A DNA stretch of 64,000 bases from Agapetus fuscipes (Eukaryota > Arthropoda > Insecta > Trichoptera > Glossosomatidae), in assembly GCA_951799405.1 (NCBI GenBank), contig OX637352.1:11542820-11606819 (forward strand). Direction: 5' to 3'. Position 1 is the first letter of the stretch; each line of letters begins with the position of its first letter. The notes below the pieces were generated by a model. The model searched no databases and was not told where the DNA came from. It was given only the letters and a program-made list of their open reading frames with translations. The position numbers and the translations under genes were made by a program. Below, one piece after another: positions 9,942 to 20,035 of this stretch.

Positions 9942-11475
9942 CTTCTTCTTCTTCGTGTCAGCTTCACACCGTATTGGCCCAGTAACGAGCAATGTCTACA
10001 GCTCTTTGGTTTCCCGCAAAGAGATCATCCATGGAGCAGCTTGTCGGACAGGAAGGACAACACCGCAGGTGCTCCATTGTTTGCTGAGCTCCACACTCAC
10101 ATAGTGTAGAGTCCTCCCGTCCCAGAAATCCCCAGGTCAGCATGTTGGCCCGGGCTCTTCCAACATTGGTCCTCAATCTGTTCATGGATTTCCACACGGG
10201 CCACTCGAGGTTCTTTCCTGGAGGTAGGCTCTCTGCAAGCTGCACAAAGCTTTCCGGGCATTCCTCCTTCCACATTTGCAATCTCTCCGCCACTGGATCC
10301 GAAGACAAGGGCTGCACGGAACTAAGGAAGCTGTGTCTCGACTTCAGGCGCTGCTGTGATGAAAAGCCACTTCCGTAAATGCAGTGCTGTGTGCACGTTA
10401 GAGCCTTCTGCCTCTCGACTCTCGAAGCCACCTTGCGTCTGATGTGGGGTGGGGCTATGCCTGCAAGAGGATATAACTTCCCCGTGGGCGTTGGCTTGAG
10501 GCATCCTGATACAATACGGCAGGTATCATTCAGCGCGACATCAACATGCTTCGCATGTGCGGAGCGTTCCCATACCGGGGCTGCGTACTCTCCGGCTGAG
10601 AAACACAAAGCCATTGCAGTTACACGTATTACTTGTGGCTGCGCACCCCAGTTGGTGCCCACGAGCTTCCGGAGTAGATTATTTCGGGTAGCCACTTTCA
10701 TTTTTGTGTTGTTGCAGTGGGCTCTATATGTGAGCGACCGGTCAAGGGTAACTCCCAGGTATTTGGGGTTATCGCTGGGAGGCAGCACTTGGTCTTCCCA
10801 TCTGATTACTGGTTTCCTTGATGCAAACTTATTCTTTAGATGGAAGTAGGAGACCTGGGTTTTTGATGGGTTACGTTTAAGGTAGTTTTCTTTGTAGTAT
10901 TTGGACAACAGGTTCAATCCTTTTTCTAAAGTATGGTCAACTTCATCAAACGATGTATTTTGAGTTGCCAGTCCGACATCGTCCGCATATATAAATGATT
11001 GTGTGCCTGATGGTAGTGGTTGGTCGTTTGTATATATATTAAACAGGATAGGGGCCAAAACGCTTCCTTGAGGCAGTCCATTCTTTTGTTTCCTCCATCT
11101 GCTTTTCGTATTCTGGAATTCAACATAAAATCTTCTGTTTTGCAGTAATGTTGCAATCATTTTTGTAAATTTGAGGTCGTTTGTCATGTTTTTCACTTTG
11201 GATATCAGTTTCCTGTGATTCACAGTATCATATGCCGCTGTAAGGTCCACAAAAACTATGCCGGTAATTTTATTGGATTGGTATCCATCCTCAATGTACT
11301 CTGTCAGATTAAGTATTTGTCCTGTGCAGGATTTTCCGGGCCTGAAGCCTGCCTGTTGTGTGATGAGCTTATTATCAATTACTGAGGTTAAGCGATTTAA
11401 CAAGATGCGTTCGTATATCTTAAATAGGTGACAAAGTAAGGAGATTGGTCGGTAGCTTTTTGCATTGTCTGGATC
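9942..11475 (-). mobile_element. LINE J2, nested in J1 with 8-bp TSD and (GAA)n tail
   Basis: The direct repeat TTATAATT (plus strand) lies at 9934-9941 and 11476-11483. J2 begins, 5'-truncated, within the RT fingers and ends in a (GAA)n run at 9942-9957 (seen as TTC repeats on the plus strand). The target is the J1 codons for FLNYK. Excision restores the J1 reading frame. Confidence 0.9.
9964..11475 (-). CDS. J2 reverse transcriptase, 5'-truncated, open frame
   Basis: A reverse transcriptase of the I/Jockey superfamily. The frame is open from the truncation point (PDNAKSYRPISLL) to the stop at 9964. Motifs: QAGFRPGKSC, the palm motif DLTAAYDTVNH, GLPQGSVLAPILFN, catalytic FIYADDVGLA, PKYLGVTLDR. 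A long C-terminal domain follows with a cysteine-rich end (LCECGA, CCPSCPTSC). RTs with this ALCFSAGEYAAPVW-type region are often annotated 'jockey-like' in arthropods; I cannot assign the clade (I, Ingi/Vingi or Daphne are options). No internal stop is present, so insertion was fairly recent. Confidence 0.8.
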   Translation of the reverse strand, partial: DPDNAKSYRPISLLCHLFKIYERILLNRLTSVIDNKLITQQAGFRPGKSCTGQILNLTEYIEDGYQSNKITGIVFVDLTAAYDTVNHRKLISKVKNMTNDLKFTKMIATLLQNRRFYVEFQNTKSRWRKQKNGLPQGSVLAPILFNIYTNDQPLPSGTQSFIYADDVGLATQNTSFDEVDHTLEKGLNLLSKYYKENYLKRNPSKTQVSYFHLKNKFASRKPVIRWEDQVLPPSDNPKYLGVTLDRSLTYRAHCNNTKMKVATRNNLLRKLVGTNWGAQPQVIRVTAMALCFSAGEYAAPVWERSAHAKHVDVALNDTCRIVSGCLKPTPTGKLYPLAGIAPPHIRRKVASRVERQKALTCTQHCIYGSGFSSQQRLKSRHSFLSSVQPLSSDPVAERLQMWKEECPESFVQLAESLPPGKNLEWPVWKSMNRLRTNVGRARANMLTWGFLGREDSTLCECGAQQTMEHLRCCPSCPTSCSMDDLFAGNQRAVDIARYWANTV

Positions 11476-11483
11476 TTATAATT

Positions 11484-12782
11484 TAGAAACCTTAAAAATT
11501 TGCGTTGCACGCGTTCGATCAAATTATCATATATTTGATAACCGAGAGACCAAATTTGCGAATTATATTCCAATTTGCTCCGAACAAGAGATGTGTACAG
11601 TAATTTAACGCTGTTTAAATTATTAAAATCCTTTACAGTGCGGCATACGAAGCCCAAAGTCTTCATGGCCTTGCTGGTGACGTCAGATATGTGAGCAGAA
11701 AAAGACAGTTCTGAATCAAAAATAACACCAAGATCTCTCATTTGGTCAACTGACTGCAAGGCATCGTTGAACAAATTGTAATCAAAAGGTATCTTAGACT
11801 TTTTTCTACCAAATCTCATAACTTTACACTTTTTAGCGTTCAAAAATAGTTTGTTTCTTGAACACCATTCAACAATTCTAGAGATGTTGTCTTGTAAAAT
11901 ATGACAATCAGACACCCCAGATATTTTTTTAAACACTTTCAAGTCATCAGCAAACAAAAGATATTGGACATCACGAAACTCATTCACTATATCATTTATA
12001 AAAATCAAAAAGAGAATAGGGCCAAAGTGGCTGCCTTGAGGGAGTCCGCTTGACGCATGATAAGGTAATGAAAAATAGTTTCCAATCTTAACCCTCAAAA
12101 CACGCCCTTTTAGATAGCTAGAAATCCAGTGCCAAAAGTTATTACTGATTCCTAAAGCCGACAATTTATTTAACAATATTTTGTGAGAAACTTTGTCAAA
12201 GGCTTTTGAGAAATCAGTGTAAACACTGTCAACCTGAAAGCCTGCAGCAACATTATCAGCTATAAAACTTTCATAAATCGACAGATTTGTTACCGTGGAT
12301 CGTCCAGTCATAAAACCATGTTGTTTAGGCGTAATATGCTTGCCAATTAGCGGTAAAATTTCCTCGAGTACCAAAGATTCAAACACTTTAGCTAATGCAG
12401 ATTGAATGCAGATTGGCCTTTATTTGCTTACGTCGTGCTTATCGTCTCCTTTATGAATAGGTACAACATGACCATTTTTCCACACTTGTGGAAAGTGACC
12501 CTCGTTTAATGACCTGTTAAATATATGCATGAGAGGTCTTGCAATAGCAGGAGCACACCTTTTTAGAAAAAGAGGAGGTATTTCATCTGGTCCGGCACTC
12601 TTTTTTGTATCAATATTAGAAAGCCTTCTTAACACAGATTGGAAGGACAAAACACAATGGGTCAAATTCAATGGTGGGCTGTGGTACACCTCAGTGGCAA
12701 TGACTGTGTTTGTGTCTACATCGTACACATCACCAAAATAACCAGAAAAGAGATTTGCAATATCTTGCTCATTGTCAGCCAC
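11484..12782 (-). pseudogene. J1 reverse transcriptase domain (frameshifted)
   Basis: Two frames together give the RT. 12782-12420 carries the finger region (KKSAGPDEIPPLFLK, FPQVWKNGHVVPIHKGD). 12386-11484 carries FESLVLEEILP, QHGFMTGRSTVTNL, DFSKAFDKVSH, GLPQGSHFGPILF, LLFADDLKVFKK and DLGVIFDSELSFSAH. A frame change lies between them near 12400. The product would be the polymerase of a Jockey/CR1-like LINE. Confidence 0.8.
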
Positions 12783-12807
12783 TGATTTATGTGAAATAGT
12801 TATTTAT

Positions 12808-12923
12808 GCCACTGCCTAGTAATGATAGTCTTTGTAACACGAGTGCTAGTTTGTGCCATGAGGCGCAGCCGAATGGCACAATAGACAGCAAGAGTGTTAC
12901 AAAGACTAATTACGTGCAGTGGC
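12808..12923. repeat. Long imperfect inverted repeat (foldback)
   Basis: Arms of about 50 bp begin GCCACTGC and end GCAGTGGC. They include AGTCTTTGTAACAC against GTGTTACAAAGACT and TGTGCCAT against ATGGCACA. It could be a foldback element or a deleted MITE. Confidence 0.7.
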
Positions 12924-13057
12924 ATACAATACTTTTTCTACGACCATGAAATAAATAACAAAGTAGTAAATAATAGTCATTATAATGTACTCGTCCATTT
13001 GAAGTAATTAATACCCCACCTTTGTCAAACCGTGTAATTTATCATTCACCTCGATTA

Positions 13058-13290
13058 TCTAATCTAATCTGCAAAGATATATTACATTTGGGATTCATTT
13101 TAAATTTATGCCCACAAGCAGACACATATATGGTTGCGCTTATACATGCCGCATATAAGGGTTAACATTCAAACCCAAAACTCAAATAAACATAAGCCCT
13201 GCAACCACTGAAGCAGGGGTGTCATTGGCAAAGTGAACCAAGTTTTTACAGCATAGATGGTCAACCTCATATCGACCTATTAGCCAAGTG
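13058..13290 (-). repeat. RTE-A 3'-UTR copy
   Basis: The tail ATCTAATCTAATCTGC lies on the low-coordinate side, followed by CACAAGCAGACACATA, ATGCCGCATATAAGG and GGGGTGTCATTGGCAAAGTG. Internal deletions are present (the 'cttgccgtccttcc' module is missing). Confidence 0.75.
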
Positions 13291-13689
13291 ACTGTTTAAG
13301 TTTGGTTTTTTTTGTGGTGCAAATATCTTGCATTATTTTCCTTTCAAGGCTTCTGTTTTCCTTCGAAAAAAGGAAAGCTATAATATATTTTGATAAGTAA
13401 CATTGATGAATTATTACACTATTACCAATTTTTATTTGACTCTACGCATAAAATATATTCATTTTCATTTGAACAAAGATTGAACATAGTGGGGAGGAAC
13501 TATCAATAAATTGAAAATATTCATGTAATGGCTGACGTTTAAACGTGGTTGCTATGGAAACGGCCAATAATAGTTTGTTATCGGTCGGTTAGAAGGATAG
13601 CCTCATACAAGGTTGATACTCGAAATTCAAAAATGGTTCCATTTCTGACAATGCGCATGCGCACATTTTCATTTCAACACCGTTACCAG

Positions 13690-13714
13690 TTGCGTAATGT
13701 AACATTACGCAACG
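13690..13714. repeat. Perfect 25-bp palindrome
   Basis: Arms GTTGCGTAATGT and ACATTACGCAAC flank a single central A. It lies in the insertion that splits J1. It could extrude as a hairpin; no function is evident. Confidence 0.8.
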
Positions 13715-13755
13715 GGTGTGGAAATGTATAGCATTGTGATTGCGTTAGCCGTTTT

Positions 13756-14936
13756 GTAATTAGTAAATTACCAAATGGGAGTAGAAAAACATTTTTGTTG
13801 GGTAAAAATTATTGTCATCCTGACTCAGCATTCTTGTGAATTTCCAAAATGACTTTGAGTCCACAGTTACATCTTCAATCTTGCTAATGAAGTTCCTATA
13901 GCATTCAGTTGTTAATTTCTTGCAGACCGTTGGAGAACATTAAATAATCGGAGATCTCACCAGATGTTTTGAATTTTTTATGGGCAATTTTTTTATCAAA
14001 AATTGTTATCTTGAGCTCTCGAGAGAACCAACTAGGGAAATTTGATGGCTTGTATTCATTATATAGGATGAATTTATTTATTGTTTCGTTTATTATTTTG
14101 TAAAGACTGTCAACCATTAAGTCAATACTGTCACTTTGAGATGAACTCCATTTTTGATGGGATAAATGTAATATTGCATTCTCGTAGTCACCATTCTTGA
14201 AATTATACGAAAAAGAGGACTTTTTTTTTTGGTTGACCAGAGATGATGCCAGTTCGATCTCAAGAGGGGGGTGGTAGCTATCTACGTTTACGACAGTATC
14301 AGTTGATTTCTCTACTTTGATTTGCTTCCGATCAGATAGAACTAAATCCAAAATTTTATCATGACTATTGAGAATGAGGTTGTGTTGCGACAGGTTCATA
14401 AAACTCATCGTCTCCAGCAGCTCCAATGTACCATTATTGTTGTCCAGGTTTAAAGGCATATCTTGGGTGTTCAAGGGCCATTGAATGTTAGGCAAATTAA
14501 AGTCACCGAAGATGATGAGTGTAGAACGGGGATGATTTTGTTGCAAAATTTCAAATTCATCACAAACGTGTCTAAATGATTCCGATCTTGATGCAGGAGG
14601 GATGGTAAACACAGCCGATAATAAACGAATCAGTTCCTGATTGCAATTTAATATAAATTTGTTCAACGCTTACATTTTGGACTTTTATTGCCTTAGCTGG
14701 TATTGATTTATTCACTGCTATCAATACACCACCACCTCTACTTTTTTCACTTGTCAATATGCTTCGGTCTTTTCTAAATAAATTATAATGCGGCAAGCCC
14801 AGTTCTGAATTTTTAATGCTCTTGTCCAGCCAGGTCTCTGTAAAAATATATACATGGTGGGGTGGGATAAAAGTGCTATATTTTGTCGCAAATGCGAGAG
14901 CTTGGATTTAATGCTGCGGACATTCTGGTAGTACAT
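13756..14936 (-). pseudogene. J1 endonuclease domain and linker (frameshifted)
   Basis: An apurinic-like endonuclease (EEP fold) nicks target DNA for LINE integration. Three overlapping frames carry it: YYQNVRSIKSKLSHLRQN (start of EN), SRGGGVLIAVN, then LIIFGDFNLPNIQW and DSYHPPLEIEL (SDH-type motif). The linker follows with CKKLTTECYRNFISK and SKSFWKFTRML. At least three frame changes mark it as dead. Confidence 0.75.
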
Positions 14937-14957
14937 GTTGAGGGATTTCAGTTTTTT

Positions 14958-15687
14958 TTAAATGTTGACTATTGTCGGCGTTCCATTGATGAATTTAACC
15001 GTCAGGTTTACTTCACCCTTCTCCTTCCTCTTATCGACTTCTTCCCAAAGGGTTTTTTGGGTTTGTCTCTGAAGTTTGGTCAAGTCATTTTTCACTTTTA
15101 TGTGAGGAGGCTTATTTCTCTGGTTTCTCAGAACGTGATAAGCGTCGTCGCGTTCCTTGAAAACGATTTTTATTGGTCTGACTTTGGTATGATGTCTGAG
15201 GCCCAGTCTTGATATTTTATCTACCCCATGAGATGAAATGGAGCTGTCATTAGAGATGCCGATAATTTTGTTTATGAGGCTGAAGACTTGAATGTTGTCA
15301 GCCGACTGCTGATCTTTTAGTGGGGTATCAGGATCCACTTCTGGGACTCCTAGCAGTACCTATCACATTCTTCGAACGTTTTTTACGTTCTTCAATTTCA
15401 GACAATGCATTATAAATATCAGTTTTATCATTAGTACTTGCACTTACATTTGCATTGTTGATTTGGTCATTCAATCGTTTGATTTCGGTATCTTTTTGCT
15501 GCAACTGCGTATCCAAGCTCACAATAATATTCAATGCCTTGCTGACAATCGCCATGAATTTATTCGAGATCGGCACTATTTTAGCGATATGCTCTCTGTT
15601 GAATTTATTGTTAGATTCCATCACTAGTTCAGTAAGTTCGTCAGCCGCTTGCTTGACCATGTCTATAATTTGGTTGGCACTCAACAT
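14958..15687 (-). pseudogene. J1 ORF1 (gag-like), frameshifted
   Basis: Two frames overlap at 15328-15338. The first (15687-15328) has a predicted amphipathic helix/coiled coil (LDTQLQQKDTEIKRLNDQI). The second (15338-14958) contains KIIGISNDSS, RPIKIVFKERDDAYHVLRN and WEEVDKRKEKGEVNLTVKF, which resemble the RNA-binding C-terminal domain of LINE ORF1 proteins. Position directly upstream of the endonuclease on the same strand supports this. Normal ORF1 would be one frame of about 240 residues. Confidence 0.65.
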
Positions 15688-15749
15688 ACTTGATTGACTG
15701 AATTCGACTAGTCAAGAAGAAATATGTTAATTATATTATATTATATAGG

Positions 15750-16975
15750 ACCAAATCTTTGCTCTCAGACAGATTGTTGAAAAACATTTGGCTGTGGGGA
15801 GGGTGGTCTACGCAGCCTTCGTGGATCTCGAGAGGGCCTTTGACTCGGTGGACAGATGTATGTTGTGGAATGTTCTCAGGAAGTACGGTGTGAATGACAA
15901 CCTTCTGAATGTGATACGTGCCATCTATGAAAATAGTTTGGCATGTGTAAGAGTGGATGGGAGATACAGTGACTGGTTTTATGTATATAAGGGAGTGAGG
16001 CAAGGCTGCGTGATGAGTCCATGGTTGTTTAATATAATCATGGACAGTTGCATAAAAGAAGCTGGAATATCAGAGAGCGGAGTGAAAGTGGGTGAAACAA
16101 GAGTTGGAGTACTTCTTTATGCTGATGATGCTATAGTTTTAGCTGACTCGGCTGAGGAACTCCAGGCGATGTTAACCAAACTGAATGATGCGTTTTGTAA
16201 GAATAGCTTGAAAGTGAATGCGAATAAGACAAAAATATTAGTTTTTGACAGAAATGAAGTATGTGAGGAACTTGCAGTTAATTTGAATGGAATAAAAGTT
16301 GAAGTAGTGAATGAGTTTGACTATTTAGGAAGCAAGTTTGAGGCGAATGGTAAGATGACGAAAGAATTAGAGAAGCGTGCCAGCAAAGGAAGATGCGTGA
16401 TAGGAGCGTTTGGTAGAATAGCGAAGAATAAAAGGATACCAAAGAAAATGAAAATGGTGGTACACAATTGTATATTGTTGCCGACCCTCATGTATGGAAG
16501 CGAGTCATGGACGGTGAATGAAAGAGAAGTAAATAAGGTATGCACCGTAGAAATGGCTCATTTGAGAAGTATGACAGGAAAAACACTGAAAGATAGAGTG
16601 AGAAACAAATGGGTTCTGAATGAATGCGGAGTAAAAGAAAGCGTGAAAGTGAAAGTTCAAAGAAGTGTGATGCGATGGTTTGGACATATTGAAAGGATGA
16701 ATGAAGACCGACTGACTAAAAGAGTGTATAAAGGGAATGTAATAGGTAAGCGTGGAAGGGGAAGACCTAGAAAAGAATGGATTGATCAGATAAGTGAGAT
16801 TGCGAATGAATGGAATTTACAGAGTGGAAACAAGAGAAGAGCATGCATGAAAAGAGTGATGAAATTAGATGAGATGAAAGAAGTATGCAGGGACAGAGTC
16901 AAGTGGAGGCACTTGTGTGGAGGTACCGGCCACCCCTAGAGGAATGGCGGCAGGATACAAGACAAGACAAGACAA
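15750..16975 (+). mobile_element. RTE-clade LINE RTE-C, copy 1, 5'-truncated with (ACAAG)n tail
   Basis: The element starts within the RT and ends, shortly after the stop codon, in a pentameric ACAAG repeat (about 16957-16972). Short UTR plus simple-repeat tail is typical of RTE elements. The second copy, at 45213-46496 on the other strand, is nearly identical. A TSD is not clear because the flanks are TA-rich. Confidence 0.85.
15752..16939 (+). CDS. RTE-C reverse transcriptase, 5'-truncated but open
   Basis: The frame is open from the truncation (DQIFALRQIVEKH) to the stop at 16937-16939; the TTG at 15788 is not a real start. Visible: DLERAFDSVDRCMLW (palm), GVRQGCVMSPWLFN, catalytic LLYADDAIVLADS, FDYLGSKFEANGKM (thumb), and the RTE C-terminal block RWFGHIERMNEDRLTKR...GRGRPRKEW. 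Comparison with the copy at 45249-46496 shows only scattered substitutions (for example ENSLAC against ENSSAC, and WFYVYKG against WFDVYKG). Confidence 0.85.
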   Translation, partial: QIFALRQIVEKHLAVGRVVYAAFVDLERAFDSVDRCMLWNVLRKYGVNDNLLNVIRAIYENSLACVRVDGRYSDWFYVYKGVRQGCVMSPWLFNIIMDSCIKEAGISESGVKVGETRVGVLLYADDAIVLADSAEELQAMLTKLNDAFCKNSLKVNANKTKILVFDRNEVCEELAVNLNGIKVEVVNEFDYLGSKFEANGKMTKELEKRASKGRCVIGAFGRIAKNKRIPKKMKMVVHNCILLPTLMYGSESWTVNEREVNKVCTVEMAHLRSMTGKTLKDRVRNKWVLNECGVKESVKVKVQRSVMRWFGHIERMNEDRLTKRVYKGNVIGKRGRGRPRKEWIDQISEIANEWNLQSGNKRRACMKRVMKLDEMKEVCRDRVKWRHLCGGTGHP

Positions 16976-17490
16976 TATAATTTTGTGACAACCCTGTTTC
17001 TGTCAGCGGCTAGTAGATGCTTATTGGTTAAAACAAGTTAACGCGATTGGTTGCTATCACTGAGGTGCGGGCTGTGATTTTCGAATATGATCCTTAATGA
17101 CTTTGATTTAAATATTTTTAATTGAGAAAAAAAACACTCAAACAGTACACATTGGACTCGCGCACAATTATGAATATAGTTTTGATCATGAGCTTCACAA
17201 TAATCACTATGTTACATCAAAATAATAGTAAATTTAATGGCAATTTGGCTTTCTTCCTCCAGGTTTGAATATTCGTGTTATCTTTAGTTCGTGTTGTAAC
17301 TAATGGATTACTTAATGTATTTTTGTTATAAACTCATTTATCCTGACTGGTTTATGTTCCCATAGAGAAAGCGTATAATGTTGTTATGCTAGAGAAGGAA
17401 GTAAGGAGATAATAATGCTCACTAAAAAAAAGATTAAAAACACTACTCAAATAAATAATAGCTTGAGTTCTGGGTTTTTTTAAAGAGTAT
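16976..17490. other. Upstream region of ZNF1, with a block shared by three loci
   Basis: There is no ORF. The segment CCCATAGAGAAAGCGTATAA (17358-17377), with its continuation to about 17415, recurs upstream of ZNF2 (56460-56530, minus strand) and as an orphan at 37728-37800. It is therefore part of the ancestral zinc-finger locus, plausibly its 5' region or first intron. Confidence 0.6.
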
Positions 17491-17956
17491 AACATGTGCA
17501 CCAATTTTTTCAACAAAGCCATGCTCCTCATCCCTGTGGGGCATTACTTGTGGAGGTTGCTTTGTACCAATACAGAGAGAACAATAATGATCTGCTTTGG
17601 TTTATTTACAGATGACAGTTCTGAGAGGGATCCAGTCAGGGTGGAACATGTGTGCCATGCCTGCAGCTACAAGGCCAGTCAAAACAAACTCTTGAGGATC
17701 CATCAGTTGTTCAGTTCTGAATGTGGATCCGTCCCCTGGACAAGCAAGAGCCACCATCACAGACACACAACCTCAGAGAGCGGGCCATCCACCTCAACAG
17801 ATCAACAAAACATAAACACACATGATGATTGTAAACAAAGCTAAATGTACAAAGACATCTATTGCACAAAACTCTGATGTTTATTCTTGCAATGAATGTA
17901 GTTACAAATCAGTTAGGAGATCAAACTTGAAGAAACACACTCAAGTACAAAAACAC

Positions 17957-18080
17957 AAGCTATGCTTACTTTGGGGAGTATTTATTGTAATTAGATTTTT
18001 AAAATTTATTTTTATTGTAATACTTTGTACATATTGATAAAAAACAATAAAGACCTTATGATTATGATTATGATTACACA
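17957..18080 (+). mobile_element. Short LINE 3'-end insertion in ZNF1
   Basis: Between CAAGTAC and ACACATTGG, the sequence that ZNF2 has contiguous is split by about 120 bp. The insert ends AATAAAGACCTTATGATTATG with a repeated ATTATG tail. It looks like a severely 5'-truncated LINE 3' UTR with a polyadenylation-like AATAAA. It causes the stop after 18037. Confidence 0.75.
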
Positions 18081-18416
18081 TTGGTTTAAAACGGTTTGTG
18101 TGTGATCCGTGTGATTATACAGCGAATCTGTCAAGTCATTTGAAAAGTCATAAACTAACACACACTGGTTTGAAACCATTTGCATGTAATCAGTGTGATT
18201 ATAAGGCTAATCATATAGATACTTTGAATAGACATAAACTAACGCACACTGGACAAAAACCATTTGCTTGTGATCGGTGTGATTATAAGGCTACACAATT
18301 AGCTACTTTGAAAAAGCACAAACTAAGTCACACTAGACTTAAACCATTTGCTTGTGATCAGTGTGACTATAAGGCTACACAATTGTGTAATTTAAAAACA
18401 CATAAACTAAGACACA

Positions 18417-19424
18417 CTGGGTGCAAACCATTTGCGTTTAATAGTTGTGATTATAAAGCGAAGCGGTCAAATGATTTGAAAAGCCATAAACTAACTCACA
18501 CTGAACACAAACCATTTGCTTGTGATCAGTGTGATTATAAGGCTACACGATTAGGTGATTTGAAAATACACAAACTAAGACACACTGAACTTAAACCATT
18601 TGCGTGTGATAGGTGTAAATATAAAGCCAAGCTTTCAAAGGATTTGAAAAGCCATAAACTAACTCACACTGAACACAAACCATTTGCTTGTGATCAGTGT
18701 GATTATAAGGCTACACGATTAAGTGATTTGAAAATACACAAACTAAGACACACTGGACACAAACCATTTGCTTGTGATCAGTGTGATTATAAGGCTACCC
18801 AATTAGGTAGTTTGAAAACACACAAACTAAGTCACACTAGACTTAAACCATTTGCTTGTGATCAGTGTGACTATAAGGCTAAACAATTGTGTAATTTAAA
18901 AACACATAAACTAAGACACACTGGGTGCAAACCATTTGCGTGTAATAGGTGTGATTATAAAGCGAAGCGGTCAAATGATTTGAAAAGCCATAAACTAACT
19001 CACACTGAACACAAACCATTTGCTTGTGATCAGTGTGATTATAAGGCTACACGATTAGGTTATTTGAAAATACACAAACTAAGACACACTGAACTTAAAC
19101 CATTTGCGTGTGATAGGTGTAAATATAAAGCCAAGCTTTCAAAGGATTTGAAAAGCCATAAACTAACTCACACTGAACACAAACCATTTGCTTGTGATCA
19201 GTGTGATTATAAGGCTACACGATTAAGTGATTTGAAAATACACAAACTAAGACACACTGGACACAAACCATTTGCTTGTGATCAGTGTGATTATAAGGCT
19301 ACACAATTAGGTAATTTGAAAACACACAAACTAAGACACACTGGACTTAAACCATTTGCGTGTAATATGTGTGATTATAAAGCCAAACGGTCAAATGATT
19401 TGAAAAGCCATAAACTAACGCACA
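18417..19424 (+). repeat. Six-finger (504-bp) internal duplication in ZNF1
   Basis: The phrase CTGGGTGCAAACCATTTGCG occurs at 18417 and 18921, and the following fingers repeat in the same order (RSNDLKSHK, ATRLG, KAKLSKDLKSHK, ATRLSDLKIHK, ATQLG). The offset is 504 bp, exactly six 28-residue fingers. Array growth by unequal exchange is the simplest explanation. Confidence 0.8.
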
Positions 19425-19594
19425 CTGGACAAAAACCATTTGCTTGTGATCAGTGTGATTATAAGGCTACACAGATAGGTACTTTGAAAAAGCATAAGCT
19501 TACACACACTGGACTTACTTTTGCTTGTGATCAGTGTGATTATAAAGCCAAGCTGTCAAAACATTTGAAAAGCCATAAACTTACTCACACTTGA

Positions 19595-19905
19595 CACAAA
19601 CTGTTTGCTTGCGATAGATGTAATTAAAAAGCCAAGCTTTCAAATGATTATAAGGCTACACATTTAGGTAATTTGAAAATACACAAACTAAGATACTGGG
19701 CGAAAGCCATTTGCCCACTCTCCGTGTGATTATAAAATAAATATATGTAAACAGTCAAAGGCTCTGAAAACACATAAACTAACGCACGCAAGTCACACAG
19801 TGGTCAATGGTATTGCAAAGTTTGACAATTTTCTTCTTTAAAAATGCAAAAGCATATTCACACTGGATTGAAAGTATATGTGTGTGATCATTTTGATTAT
19901 AAATC
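19595..19905 (+). pseudogene. Decayed extra fingers and 3' flank of ZNF1
   Basis: After the stop, finger-like text continues out of frame (CTTGCGATAGATGTAATT, AAGGCTACACATTTAGG). The piece CACACAGTGGTCAATGGTAT (about 19794-19813) and neighbouring text reappears, inverted, at about 52600-52670 next to ZNF2. This shows that the duplication unit extended past the coding array. Confidence 0.65.
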
Positions 19906-20035
19906 TTAACACTCAGATCATTGGGAGGGCCCTTGAGGTGTGACACACACAAAAACGGCGCTCTTTTGTCATGTACAAAATAAAATAAATAAATCATCCT
20001 CATATAATATCATCATCATCATCTTCTAAAGGCAG
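19906..20035 (+). repeat. LINE 3' end with (ATC)n tail
   Basis: GGGCCCTTGAGGTGTGACAC, then AACGGCGCTC, AATAAATCATCC and an ATC repeat (about 20008-20025). Related ends lie at 1100-1204, 20230-20280 and 37813-37925 (minus). The ATC tail resembles that of the fragment at 36317-37013. Confidence 0.5.

Larger units (their letters stand above)
12785..13755. mobile_element. Composite insertion in J1, containing RTE-A and a foldback sequence
   Basis: J1's linker stops near 13756 and resumes with the RT at 12782. The intervening 970 bp holds a long inverted repeat (12808-12923), an RTE-A 3'-UTR copy on the minus strand (13058-13290), and a perfect palindrome near 13690-13714. I could not identify terminal repeats or a clear TSD for the whole block, so it may have arrived in steps. 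Confidence 0.55.
9776..15700 (-). mobile_element. Jockey/CR1-like LINE J1, near full length but disrupted
   Basis: Read on the minus strand the order is ORF1 (15687-14958), endonuclease (14936-13905), linker (to about 13756), a foreign insertion (about 12785-13755), reverse transcriptase (12782-11484), nested LINE J2 (9942-11475), and the RT C-terminal tail (9933-9776). The order is that of a complete two-ORF LINE. Several frameshifts show it is inactive. Its 3' UTR is lost where family Y abuts. Confidence 0.8.
17612..19594 (+). pseudogene. ZNF1: C2H2 zinc-finger array gene, interrupted copy
   Basis: A DNA-binding-type protein made almost wholly of C2H2 fingers with consensus C-x2-C-x12-H-x3-H, for example CDQCDYKATRLGDLKIHKLRH joined by HT[GE]xKPFAC linkers. 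The likely exon begins after the acceptor TTTATTTACAG (ends 17611), giving DDSSERDPVRVEHVCHAC; the upstream in-frame ATG at 17494 is probably intronic. Lesions relative to ZNF2: loss of about seven residues after HQLFS, a frame change after THDD near 17830, and a LINE fragment at about 17957-18080 that breaks the frame between 18037 and 18098. The downstream block 18098-19594 is open and holds about 17-18 fingers. One finger (18430) has lost its first cysteine (FAFNSC). If the upstream lesions are spliced around, the array might still be expressed. Confidence 0.7.

Noticed and set aside
17494..17611. ATG at 17494 as the true start of ZNF1
   Set aside because: A strong acceptor-like TTTATTTACAG precedes the conserved DDSSERDP block in both ZNF copies; the upstream part is better read as intron.
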